Below, in pieces: positions 31,504 to 42,464 of a DNA stretch of 64,000 bases. The notes under the pieces were generated by a model that did not search any database, was not told where the DNA came from, and saw nothing but the letters and a program-made list of their open reading frames with translations. Every line of letters begins with the position of its first letter. Positions within the stretch are counted from its first letter, which is position 1. The stretch spans positions 310,001-374,000 of the forward strand of contig NW_026014884.1 of NCBI RefSeq assembly GCF_020379485.1. Direction: 5' to 3'. The position numbers and the translations under genes are program-made. Source of the stretch: Brassica napus (lineage: Eukaryota > Streptophyta > Magnoliopsida > Brassicales > Brassicaceae).

Positions 31504-34500
31504 CTAGCTCCTTGGTGTTAGATCAATGAGCCCCAACCTGATATGTATGGACTCCATTGTCTTGTGTCTTGCAGCCTTGGTAAAGACGTCAGCTAACTGA
31601 TCTTTACTTCTGGTATAACAAGGCAAGATCACTCCAAGAACCATCATCTGCCTCACTTTGTGACAATCAACTTCTATGTGCTTGGTTCTCTCATGAAACA
31701 CAGAGTTGGAGGCAATGTGAATTGCTGCTTGATTGTCACAATGCATAGTCATTGGTGTAGACTGCTCCACGCCTAGATGCTTTAGTATCCCCTTGATCCA
31801 CACCAACTCATTGGTCAGCTTCAGCATAGCTCTATATTCAGCTTCAGCACTTGAACATGCCACCACCTTTTGCTTCTTGCTTTTCCATGTGACAATGTTG
31901 CCTCCAATGAAGGTGCAGTAGCCGGTGGTTGATCTTCTGTCCTCTCTATCTCCAGCCCAATCAGCATCACAGTAGCCCACCACTTCAGTACTCTTGTTAC
32001 AGCCTAGCCATACACCCTGGCCTGAAGCTCCATTTAGGTACATCAAGATTCTTTCTATCATGCACCAATGATGTTCCTTTGGTGTTTGCATGTGTTGGCT
32101 CACCTGGTTGACAGCAAAACATAAATCAGGTCTTGTGATTGTTAGGTAGATTAGCTTACCCACTAGCTTCCTATAAAGCTTAGGATCCTGAAGTGGCTTG
32201 CTGTCTTCAAGCTCCCCCTTGCGTGGGACTTTATATCCATCCTCCATTGGCATCTTGGCTGTCTTTCCTCCAAGAGCCCCTGCATCCTTTAAAATCAAGT
32301 GTATATTTCCTTTGAGACATGAACAACCCTTCCTTGGATCTACAAATCTCAATACCAAGGAAGTATTTCATTTCTCCCAAGTCTTTGATTTCAAAAACAG
32401 ATTTCAGAAACTCTTTAGTCTCTTTTATCCCAACCTTATCACTACCTGTTATGATTATGTCATCAACATACACTAGGAGAGCTATGATACCTGATGGCGT
32501 TGTGAGAGTAAACAGGGTGTGGTCAAGCTCGGATTTGATGAACCCACGTCCATTCAGCGTAGTACTCAACTTGTTGTACCAAGCTCTTGGTGACTGTTTC
32601 AAGCCATAAATAGCCTTCTTTAGTCTCAAGACATTCCCTGACTTCACTAGATGTTCAAGGCCCGGAGGAGGATACATGTATACTTCATCTTCAAGTTCTC
32701 CTTGCAAGAAAGCATTTTTCACATCCATTTGCCAAAGCTCCCACTCTAAGTTTACTGCCAATGACAATACTATTCTGATGGTGTGTAGCTTAGCAACAGG
32801 AGCAAATGTATCAATGTAATCCTCCCCATAGGTCTGAGTAAACCCTCTTGCCACCAATCTTGTTTTGCGCCTATCAATGGTTCCATCAGCCTTGTATTTG
32901 ATTGTGAAGATCCACCTACTAGACACAGCCTTCTTCCCTTTAGGTAGTTCACTCTCATACCATGTGTCGTTTTTAATCAGAGCTCCGGCCTCATCTCCAA
33001 CTGATTCTCTCCATAGATCATCCTGCATAGCCTCTTCATATGACCTCGGTACTTGACTCTTATCAAGGCTTACCATGAACGTGTAATGCTCATTAGGGAA
33101 CTGGGCAAATGAGCACACTGCTTGTGATGGATGAGCAACGGCATGTGCATTATAATACACCCTTGTATTAGTCCAATTCGATGGAGGTTTCTTTACTCTT
33201 GAGCTTCTCCTCAATGTAACCTCCTCCTGAACTTGTACTGGTTCTGAAACCTCAACTCTCTCCTCTTCTAGTACTTCTTGTTCCTCTCTTCCAGACCTCT
33301 CTTGTCCTTCACTCTCAGGTACACATACCTCTTCCTCAGGTACATGTATCTCTTCTTCTTGACCCTGATCATGAGTTCCGGACACTTCTTCTTCTTGTGC
33401 ATTTGTCTCGGATTCTCCCCCCTCATGATCATGGTTAGGTGCTTCTTCAGCTTCGTGTCTCTTGTCACCGTCTTGACTCTTCTGATCCTGGGTTAAATTA
33501 ATCCCAAGACCCTCCAGAATACGTCTTAGCCCGGCTGCTCTGTCTGGTGAGTGAGCTAGATCTTTTAGCTCATCCCATTTTCTCTCACTGTAATATCCTC
33601 TTGATTCCATAAACTTCACTTCCCTGGATATAAGAACTCTCTTTGCTATAGGATCATAGCATTTGAACCCCTTTTGAGTAGTTGAATATCCAATGAACAT
33701 AGCCCTTGTGCTCTTTGCTTCTAGCTTGTTCCTCATCCCACTTGGTACCATCACAAAGCATACGCAGCCAAACACTCTTAAGTGTGTTAGTGATGGTTTG
33801 ATCTTGTTTAGCACTTCAAATGGAGACTGATCCTCTAGCACTCTTGTTGGTATCCTATTGATCAGATAACATGCAGAGGCGACTGCATCACTCCAAAATC
33901 TCTTTGGGACATTAGCTTGAAACATCATAGACCTTGCAACTTCCATCAGATGTCTGTTCTTCCTCTCAGCCACACCATTCTGTTGTGGTGTATAAGGACA
34001 GCTCGTTTGATGAAGAATGCCATGTTGAGCTAAGTGTTGCTTGAATGCATGACTTGTATATTCTCCACCATTGTCTGATCTGAAAATCTTAATCTTGGCA
34101 TCATATTGGTTAGTTACATAAGTCTGAAAATTCTTAAATGCTTCAAGCACTCTATCCTTAGTTTGAATGAGTGTTATCCAGGTGTATTTGGATTTTTCAT
34201 CTATGAATGTGACAAAGTATTTAAAGTTCTCTCTAGATAAACAAGGAGCAGTCCAAACATCAGAGTGAACTAAATCAAAGCATTTCTCATAAATTGTTTT
34301 AGATCTTTGAAAGACTGTCTTACAATGCTTACCCAAGATACAAGCTTCACAATCATTATTTTTAAACATGACACCTGGTAACATTAAGCTTAAAGCTCTA
34401 ACATGAGGATGGCCTAATCTAGCATGCCATAATGCATCATCATTCAAAAGAGAAGTATAACTAAACGAGCATATAAAAGAAGCAGGAGCAATATCTTCAA

Positions 34501-36049
34501 GCATATAAAGATCTCCCTTAGTTATTCCCTTTCCAATCAACTTACTGCTCTCAATATCCTGAAACTTCACATCATTAGGACTGAATATAACCTTGCATTG
34601 TAAATCAGTAGTGCATTTCTTAACAGATAAAAGATTGGATGTGAATTCAGGCATATAGAATGCTTTAGACTCTTTGTTAAACAGATTCAGGTTACCAATA
34701 CCTTTAATAGCTACTCTATCACCATTTGCAATCATAACATGTCCATGAGCAGGTTCTATATCCTTAATAAGATTAGTGTCACTGATCATATGATGAGATG
34801 CACCTGAATCTACTATCAAAGGCTTAATTTGATTATGCACAGCAAGAGTATTAGGTGATTCAGTTTTACAGAGCAATTGTCTAATGAGTGATGATGGCTT
34901 CAAACGCAACTGATCATGTACACTAGATGATCTATATGATTCAGGTTTAGTATGCATTTGATCATTTGCTAATGGTAACCTATATGCAGCAAGAGAGTGT
35001 CCAAGAGTGTTACCAAAGGAGTTACCATTGTCCTTGAGAGCCTTAATGAGCGCATCAATGTCTGATCTACGGATGGTCTCATGGTCTGTGCCCTTCACGG
35101 ATGCGGTTTGAGTTGCCAAAGCCTTCCCATCACCGTCTCCCACACGCATAGCTGATCCAGATGCACTGGCTTCACTAGCTTCCATTGAGAGATGGGCCCT
35201 GGCTTCACGATCCTTCATGAACTTTGGCGGCTTGAGGTGGGGATGAAGTATCCAGCACTGGCTCCTCTTGTGCCCTGGCTTCTTGCAGTGGTCACAATTG
35301 CCTCCAAACCTCCTCTCCTCTCCATACCTCTTCTCTTCCGGCTTGTACATTGCCTTGTTGGCTTGAACAACCTCAGCTTGGTTTGCTAGGGACAGGCTCC
35401 CTTTCCCTCCAAACAACCCAAGAGACCCTTCCTCCTTCTGTATCTGAGCGCACACTTCCTCAAGTGTTGGTAGCTTTGAAGCCCTCAACATGTGCTTGAT
35501 CAGGTCGTTAAAGGCCGGATTGAGTGTCAAGAGTAATCCGAACACTTGATCTTGTTCCCTTCTCTCCATCAGAGTATCCTGATCAGTAGTGTTCGGCCTA
35601 AGCATTTCCAGTTCAGACCACAAGGCCCTGAACCTCCCCAAGTGTTTTGTGAACTCCACATCTTCTTGCATCAGTGTGTTGATTGATCTCTTCAACTCAA
35701 ACACACGGCTCAGATTTGTGGTGTTGCCATAGACCTTCTGGAGTGTCTCCCACAGGTCCTTTGGTGTCTCACAGTAGCTGTAGGCTTCCAAGATTGAAGC
35801 TTCAAGGGAGCCATGAAGAACGGTTAGAACCAACAGATCATCTTGCTCCCACTTCTCTTGATCCGCCACCACAAGCTCCTGCCCACCTTCTACATCTTTA
35901 GCAACTGGTTTAAGAGATCCATCCGTGACGTGACTCCACAAACCCTTGCTCCCAACGGCTGTCTTCACCAGCCTTGACCACAGGAGGTAGTTTCCTCCCC
36001 CTTTCAAAGTAACCGGAACGGACATCTTCTTGTTGCTGCTTGCTTCCAT
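31504..36049 (-). pseudogene. Ty1/copia polyprotein of G with late frameshift
   Basis: Starts MEASSNKKMSVPV. Domains in order: Gag with zinc knuckle CDHCKKPGHKRSQC (about 260), protease DSGASHH (about 414), integrase zinc-binding CEACILGKHC, D,D,E motifs HSDVW, RSDNGGEY and AERKNRH, a long acidic linker rich in glutamate and valine, and RT with YVDDIIITGSD (about 1194). In RKYTLD, near 32293-32298, two bases (one CT) are missing relative to the other copies, so the frame changes. The RNase H part then reads correctly in the shifted frame to the stop, with CDADWAGD, SSAEAEY and HCDNQAA intact. Because the LTRs are almost identical, the deletion is recent; programmed shifting is unlikely since no sibling has it here. 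Confidence 0.92.
33413..33430 (-). other. Candidate central polypurine tract of G
   Basis: The minus strand reads GATCATGAGGGGGGAGAA in the integrase-RT linker. Confidence 0.5.
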
Positions 36050-36140
36050 CTTGCGTTTTCTTGGATTGAATCAACACCGAAACTGTATAGATCTCAAACT
36101 GAAGCTGAAGAACACACAACGAGAATCCTCAAGAACTAGT

Positions 36141-36158
36141 AACCTGGCTCTGATACCA
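36141..36158 (-). other. Primer-binding site of G
   Basis: Complement of the 18-nt initiator tRNA-Met PBS. Confidence 0.92.
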
Positions 36159-36708
36159 TATAAGTTTTAAGTATTAGGAAAAGTATGAAGAGAATGAATG
36201 GATTTGAGACTGATTTAGACTAGAATCATGATGAACAAGTAAGGGTTTGATCAGGAGAGACTCTCCGTGTGTGTTTTATTAATGAACACAAGTTTACAAT
36301 ATATAGAAGGCTGAGACATAACAAGGGCTAGCTAGGTTAAATGAAAAGCATGTGGAGTCAACAGTCAAGGAGCGTCCGGTTTGAATTGAGTGGCTAAGGA
36401 GCTTCACACGCTTTGGTCCTTGGCTAAAATAGCTTTTACTTTACAGCTAGTGACAGCCTGGATGTGCCTGCCTTATCCCTTCAACGTTCTGATCCAGGAG
36501 CTGAGTAAGATGTGTGAAACTCTAAGTTAACTTCACCGGGGTAACTTGTGGTCGACTCAACTCCTTTCATCATCCTGAACTGGTACGGCCTGTACGGCTT
36601 CTACATGTACGGATGACCTGACCTCAACTCCTCTCCATTACTCCATACTTATCTACACCATCAGCCTATTATCAAGTCTTCCTCTTCAATTGTTTACTCT
36701 GTTCAACA
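36159..36708 (-). repeat. 5' LTR of G
   Basis: 550 bp, a pair with 30813-31362; followed by the GCTTC target duplication. Confidence 0.92.
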
Positions 36709-36829
36709 GCTTCTAGTTTGAATAAAAATGCATTGTGGCATGCTAGACTAGGTCATCCCCATGAGAGGGCTTTAAACTTGATGTTACCAGGTGTGGTTTT
36801 TGAAAATGATAAGTGTGAAGCTTGCATCT
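36709..36829 (+). pseudogene. Element E polyprotein, part 2 (integrase zinc-binding region)
   Basis: Encodes the LWHARLGHPH to CEACIL stretch between insertions G and F. It includes one copy of the GCTTC duplication (36709-36713) and ends with the CATCT duplication of F. Confidence 0.92.
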
Positions 36830-37358
36830 TGTTGAGATGAGGTAATAAAGAGAGGATACATTGATAGAGAAAGAGGATTGAGGCATACAGTAACTTTGGA
36901 GTTTTACCACAGTAACTTTAGTTTTACTGTGGTAACTCAGTTAAAGCTTGGAAAGTGATCTTGCTTCACTTTGGAGAGTTACCCACGACCAAGGAGCTCT
37001 TGGATAAGGAAGGAGCAGTCTGGATAAGGTTTCCTCAAGCTAGAGAGGCTGGAGACAGGCTGTAAAGTAGACAGCATCTAGTAAAAGATGCCAAAGGGAT
37101 CAAGCATGTGAAGACTCCCATTGGATGCTTTTGGATGGCTCTCTTTGACTACACATGCTCTGAATCTCTTTCTTATCTCTATGACTTCGAAATGTATTGT
37201 CTCTCTCTCATAAATATGTTGTAAACCTCATCTTTAATAATTAATGGAGTTTTGAGTCTCTCTCCTTATTCTCTCACTAAAATCTCTTAATCTCTTTAAT
37301 CTTTTCATCTGATTATTTCTGATTATTTGAATCATGCTCTAATACACAAAAGTGTATA
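36830..37358 (+). repeat. 5' LTR of F
   Basis: 529 bp, TGTTGAGATGAGG to AAAAGTGTATA. It carries a perfect 12-bp inverted repeat at 36904-36935 and no GTACGG cluster. Confidence 0.92.
36904..36935 (+). repeat. Inverted repeat in the F LTR
   Basis: TTACCACAGTAA, an 8-nt spacer, then TTACTGTGGTAA. The same motif occurs in the LTRs of I (13-bp arms, 6-nt spacer) and L (arm order reversed). Confidence 0.8.
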
Positions 37359-37376
37359 TGGTATCAGAGCCAGGTT
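37359..37376 (+). other. Primer-binding site of F
   Basis: TGGTATCAGAGCCAGGTT after the LTR. Confidence 0.92.
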
Positions 37377-37525
37377 GGCAAAAAGGGGGTGAGTGTGATT
37401 TCTTTTTCTCAAAATCAGAGTGTTCTTGAGTGTTCTTGAGTGTTCTTGGGGTTGTTGAGGTTTCTGGGTATGTGTGTTGTCTATTCTTTTGTGGCTGGGT
37501 TTATTTGAGATTCTCTGGTGGAAAC

Positions 37526-40500
37526 ATGGATATGAAGCACGAATCTAGTGGAGCAGTGAAGATTCAAGAAGAAAACAAGTGGGTTTGGCCAAGATGGGTA
37601 AAGACAGCCTTAGGAAGCTGTGAGATTTGGAGTAATCATGTAAAGGGAGAACCTTTAATGGAGAGAGAGCTGCTGATGGGGGTCAGACAGCAAGGTTGAA
37701 GTGTGAAGATCAGTTGAGTCTTGAAGAAAGAATATCTCTTGAGAAGATTGAAGATGTTTATGAGAACAAGATCAATCTAAGGAGGATGTATGAAGTCAGG
37801 AAGATGATCTGTGAGTTAAAACAAGGGAAAGAAGGTTTCAATCAGCATGTGAAGAAGCTGAGATGTTTGTGGTCGGAGTTACAAAGCTTGAGACCAAGAA
37901 GTTGTGATCCAAGAGTGCTAGAAGAGTGGCGAGAGCAAGATGTTGTCTTCAGCCTCTTTGCAAGCTTGGATTCATCTTATGGCTGGTTGGTAAAGCTTAT
38001 TCTCAAGGAAGATAAGCTACCCAGCATGGAAGAAGTGTGTGTACTGGTTCAGAGGCTTCATCAAGTGATGGAAGAGAACAAAGAGATAACTTGGAGTAAG
38101 GAGGGTGCTAAAAGGAAGAAGGGAAGGCTGAGACGACGTTCTAAGGCTCAGATCAGAAGAGGAAGGTGTTGGAAGAGAAGCATACTGTCTGGTTATCAAG
38201 GTAGCTATGGTACTATGAAGATGGGCAGAGAAGAAGCACAACAGATTCTTATGGGAGAGTGTTCTTACTCAGCTTACATGAGAGAATCTGTAGAGAGCAG
38301 TGGGGTCATGAGGAAGCTAGAGACCAAAGGAGCAGATGAGCGTGTCACAAAGGAGGAATGGGATGAGTTTGTCAAGTATGTGTATGCTTTGGCTACGACC
38401 CGGAGACAAGGTGCTCCTGCCAAAGCATCCACATCCAACAAACCCATCATTGTTGATTCTGGAGCAAGTCATCACATGATTAGTGATAGAAGCTTAATGA
38501 GTGATGTAAAGAAAGCCACTGGGGGTGTGATGATAGCTAATGGAGATAGGATTCCAATAGAGGGGGTTGGAAAGCTCAAGCTATTTGACAAAGACTCAGA
38601 TGCCTTCTACATGCCACAGTTTGCTTCAAATCTGGTATCTGTTAGGAAAGCCACAATTGATCTTGGCTGTCAAGTAGTATTCAGGCCAGATGATGTTGAG
38701 TTCCAAGATTTGAAGACTGGAAGGGTCATTGGGAGAGGAGACAGCAAGAATAATCTATACCAGCTCCAATTGGCTAAGATCTCTAAACCCTTTGATTCTA
38801 TGTGTTTGAGTAGTACTTATGAGAAGATTGATAGTATTACTTGGCATGCTAGATTGGGACATCCTCATGCTCGTGCTATTGAATTGATAATTCCTAATAT
38901 GTCATTTAATCACTTGGAGTGTGAAGCATGCATATTAGGAAAGCATTGTAGGACTGTTTTTCCAACATCAGAAACTACTTATGAGCATTGCTTTGATCTA
39001 GTTCATTCAGATGTGTGGACGGCTCCTTGTTTGTCTAGAGAAAGCCAGAAGTACTTTGTGACATTCATTGATGAGAAGTCTAAGTATACTTGGCTTACAT
39101 TGCTTCCATCTAAAGATAGGGTGCTAGAAGCATTTATGAACTTCCAAGCATATGTATCTAATCAATACAATGCTACTGTGAAGGTACTGAGATCAGATAA
39201 TGGAGGTGAATACATCAGCAATGCCTTCAAGAGTCATCTAGCCAAGCATGGGATTGTGCATCAGACTAGCTGCCCTTATACACCACAGCAGAATGGTGTA
39301 GCTGAGAGGAAGAACAGGCACTTGATGGAGGTTGCTAGATCAATGATGTTTCATGCAAATGTCCCAAAACGTTTTTGGAGTGATGCTGTGCAGACTGCTT
39401 GCTATCTCATCAACCGGGTTCCAACCAAGATATTGAAGAATCTGTCTCCATTTGAAGTTTTGAACAAGAGAAAACCTGTCATTGATCACCTACGTGTCTT
39501 TGGGTGTGTGTGCTATGTCATGGTTCCAGGAGAGCAGAGAAACAAGCTGGAGGCAAAGAGTAGTAAGGCTATGTTCATTGGTTACTCTATCACTCAAAAG
39601 GGGTACAAGTGCTATGATCCTGAAGCAAGGAGGGTGATGGTATCTAGAGAAGTGAAGTTTGTTGAAACTAAAGGCTATTATGAAGAAAAGGAGTGGGAAA
39701 ATCTGAAGGATTTGTCTCAAGCTCCATCTGATAAGGCAACAATACTGAGAGTGTTGTTGGAGAAGCTCGGGATAGGGATATCCCAGGATCAGGAACCCGG
39801 AAGGAGAGAGCCTTCCAATCAGACTGGTGGAGCTGGAAGAACAACTCCTCTTGATCATGAGAGGGGGAATGGAACTGAATTTGGTGAGCAAGAGCAAAAC
39901 CAAGAGGATTCAGGCCTTCATGATCAAGATACATCACAAGAAGTTGAGAACAATGTTCAGTCTAGTGGAGAAGTAGATGAGGTTCAGTCTAGTGGAGAAG
40001 AACAAGTTGGACCGGCCAGTTCAGAAGAAGAGCAAGTGGAGCCGCCGGCTAGTGTGCAAACTGAAGATCAGGTTCAAGCTTTGAGGAGGAGCACAAGGAT
40101 AAAGAGGGATCCTTCCAACTGGGTAAACACGAGAGTGTACTACAATGCCCAGGCTGTGGAGCATCCTTCTCAAGCCGTGTGTTCCTTCGCTGAGTTTCCA
40201 GAGGAGCATTATGCCTTTATGATTAGTCTGGATGAGAGTTATGTACCAAGGACTTATGAAGAAGCTATGTTAGACAAGGAATGGAAAGAATCAGTGGGAG
40301 CTGAAGCAGGTGCTATGATCAAGAATGATACATGGTATGAGAGTGAGCTGCCTAAGGGAAAGAAGGCTGTATCTAGTAGATGGATCTTCACAATCAAGTA
40401 TCTAGCAAATGGACAGATTGATAGGAAGAAGACCAGATTGGTTGCAAGAGGATTTACACAAACCTATGGAGAGGATTACATTGATACCTTTGCACCAGTA

Positions 40501-41793
40501 GCTAAGCTGCACACAGTTCGGATTGTGTTGTCCATTGCAACAAACTTGGAGTGGGATTTGTGGCAGATGGATGTGAAGAATGCTTTCTTACAAGGTGAGC
40601 TAGAAGATGAGGTATACATGCTTCCTCCTCCTGGTCTTGAGCATCTAGTAAAACCAGGAAATGTTTTGAGATTGAAGAAGGCAATATATGGGCTGAAGCA
40701 GTCTCCTAGAGCTTGGTACAGGAAGCTGAGTACAACTCTCAATGGGAGAGGATTCAGGAAGTCTGAACTGGATCATACACTCTTCACTTTGGTTACTCCA
40801 TCAGGGATCATTGTGATACTGGTATATGTGGATGATTTGATTATCACAGGGAGTGATAAGACTGGGATTAAAGCCACTAAAGAGTTCCTCAAGTCTGTGT
40901 TTGATATCAAAGACTTGGGAGAGATGAAGTATTTCTTGGGGATTGAGATATGCAGATCCAAGGAGGGTTTGTTTATGTGTCAAAGGAAGTATACAATGGA
41001 TATGTTGAAGGAGACTGATGTACTTGGAGGAAAGGTAGCCAAGACACCTCTTGAAGAGGGGTATAAGGTCTTACGTGAGGGGGAGGTTGAAGAGAACCAG
41101 TTGTTTGAGGATGCTAAGCTGTATAGGAAGATGGTTGGCAAGCTGATCTACTTGACTATTACCAGGCCAGATATATGCTTTGCTGTGAATCAAGTGAGTC
41201 AACATATGCAGGCGCCAAAGGTCCATCACTGGAAGATGGTTGATAGGATACTGAGGTATTTGAGTGGGACGGCTGGACAAGGAGTTTGGATGGGCTGTAA
41301 TGGCAGTACAGAAGTGGTTGGGTATTGTGATGCTGATTGGGCAGGAGATAGAGTGGACAGAAGATCAACTACTGGGTATTGTACATTCATTGGAGGGAAC
41401 TTGGTTACTTGGAAGAGTAAGAAGCAGAAGGTTATCTCTTGTTCAAGTGCTGAAGCTGAGTATAGAGCCATGTTGAAGTTGACAAACGAGTTGGTGTGGA
41501 TCAAGGGGATCTTGAAGCATCTAGAGATTGAGCAGAGTGCTCCTATGACTATGCATTATGACAATCAAGCAGCTATCCACATTGCCTCCAACTCAGTGTT
41601 TCATGAGAGAACAAAGCACATAGAGGTGGATTGTCATAAAGTGAGGCAGATGATTATCCTAGGAGTGATTCTGCCATGTTATACAAGAAGTGAAGATCAG
41701 CTTGCAGATGTGTTTACCAAGGCAGCGAGATTGAAGACAATGGAGTCCATACTATCCAGGCTTGGACTCATTGATCTTACTCCCAGGAGCTGA
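37526..41793 (+). pseudogene. Ty1/copia polyprotein of F with Gag frameshift
   Basis: The likely start MDMKHESSG (37526) aligns with MKHRSS of element I. The first frame stops at 37699; the rest reads in another frame, open from before 37660 to 41793. A GAGAGAGAG run at 37661-37669 is the probable slip site. Gag has a basic stretch (KRKKGRLRRRSK) in place of a CCHC knuckle. Next come protease DSGASHH, integrase zinc-binding CEACILGKHC, D,D,E motifs HSDVW, RSDNGGEY and AERKNRH, RT YVDDLIITGSD, and RNase H CDADWAGD, SSAEAEY and HYDNQAA (usually HCDNQAA). Apart from the N-terminal shift it looks complete. It could instead be two ORFs used by frameshifting, but I does not need that. Confidence 0.88.
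39853..39869 (+). other. Candidate central polypurine tract of F
   Basis: GATCATGAGAGGGGGAA in the integrase-RT linker, about 200 bp from the midpoint of the element. Confidence 0.5.
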
Positions 41794-41800
41794 GCCCCTT

Positions 41801-41927
41801 AACCATGGAGTTTCCACTCTTTTTCCCTCATCAAAGTTTTATCCCAATGGGTTTTCTTAGGTGAGGTTTTTAATGAGGGAGGTCTTCATGGTTTCCAAGC
41901 TTGACTTGTTTCACATGGTCAAGCTTG
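41801..41927 (+). other. 3' structured module of F
   Basis: The 41-nt hairpin at 41826-41866 has arms CCTCATCAAAG and CTTAGGTGAGG (one mismatch). The PPT hairpin at 41896-41927 has arms CAAGCTTGAC and GTCAAGCTTG. The outer stem is anchored by AACCATG against CATGGTT. The hairpin starts 32 nt after the stop. Confidence 0.72.
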
Positions 41928-41935
41928 AGGGGGAG

Positions 41936-42464
41936 TGTTGAGATGAGGTAATAAAGAGAGGATACATTGATAGAGAAAGAGGATTGAGGCATACAGTAAC
42001 TTTGGAGTTTTACCACAGTAACTTTAGTTTTACTGTGGTAACTCAGTTAAAGCTTGGAAAGTGATCTTGCTTCACTTTGGAGAGTTACCCACGACCAAGG
42101 AGCTCTTGGATAAGGAAGGAGCAGTCTGGATAAGGTTTCCTCAAGCTAGAGAGGCTGGAGACAGGCTGTAAAGTAGACAGCATCTAGTAAAAGATGCCAA
42201 AGGGATCAAGCATGTGAAGACTCCCATTGGATGCTTTTGGATGGCTCTCTTTGACTACACATGCTCTGAATCTCTTTCTTATCTCTATGATTTCGAAATG
42301 TATTGTCTCTCTCTCATAAATATGTTGTAAACCTCATCTTTAATAATTAATGGAGTTTTGAGTCTCTCTCCTTATTCTCTCACTAAAATCTCTTAATCTC
42401 TTTAATCTTTTCATCTGATTATCTCTGATTATTTGAATCATGCTCTAATACACAAAAGTGTATA
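41936..42464 (+). repeat. 3' LTR of F
   Basis: 529 bp following GAGGGGGAG; differs from the 5' LTR at about 42292 and 42423. Confidence 0.92.

Larger units (their letters stand above)
30813..36708 (-). mobile_element. Ty1/copia retrotransposon G
   Basis: Flanked by GCTTC (30808-30812 and 36709-36713) in the E pol gene. LTRs are 550 bp each with one difference seen (G/A at about 31078 versus 36428). PBS, PPT and 3' module are present. A 2-bp deletion breaks the polyprotein late in pol. Confidence 0.94.
36830..42464 (+). mobile_element. Ty1/copia retrotransposon F (zinc-knuckle-less lineage)
   Basis: Flanked by CATCT (36825-36829 and 42465-42469) in E pol. LTRs are 529 bp each with two differences seen. 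It belongs, with I and J, to a lineage whose Gag lacks the CCHC knuckle and whose LTRs lack the GTAC cluster. Confidence 0.94.

Noticed and set aside
31504..36049. Programmed ribosomal frameshift in G
   Set aside because: N, D, E and I read through the same site in one frame; G simply lacks two bases there.
37430..37525. Gag start of F at 37430
   Set aside because: The upstream residues (MFLSVLGVVEVSG) have no counterpart in I, while MDMKHESS at 37526 aligns with it.
42433..42464. N-terminal residues of the long frame beginning at 42433
   Set aside because: This stretch is the end of the F 3' LTR read in frame by chance; E coding resumes at 42465.
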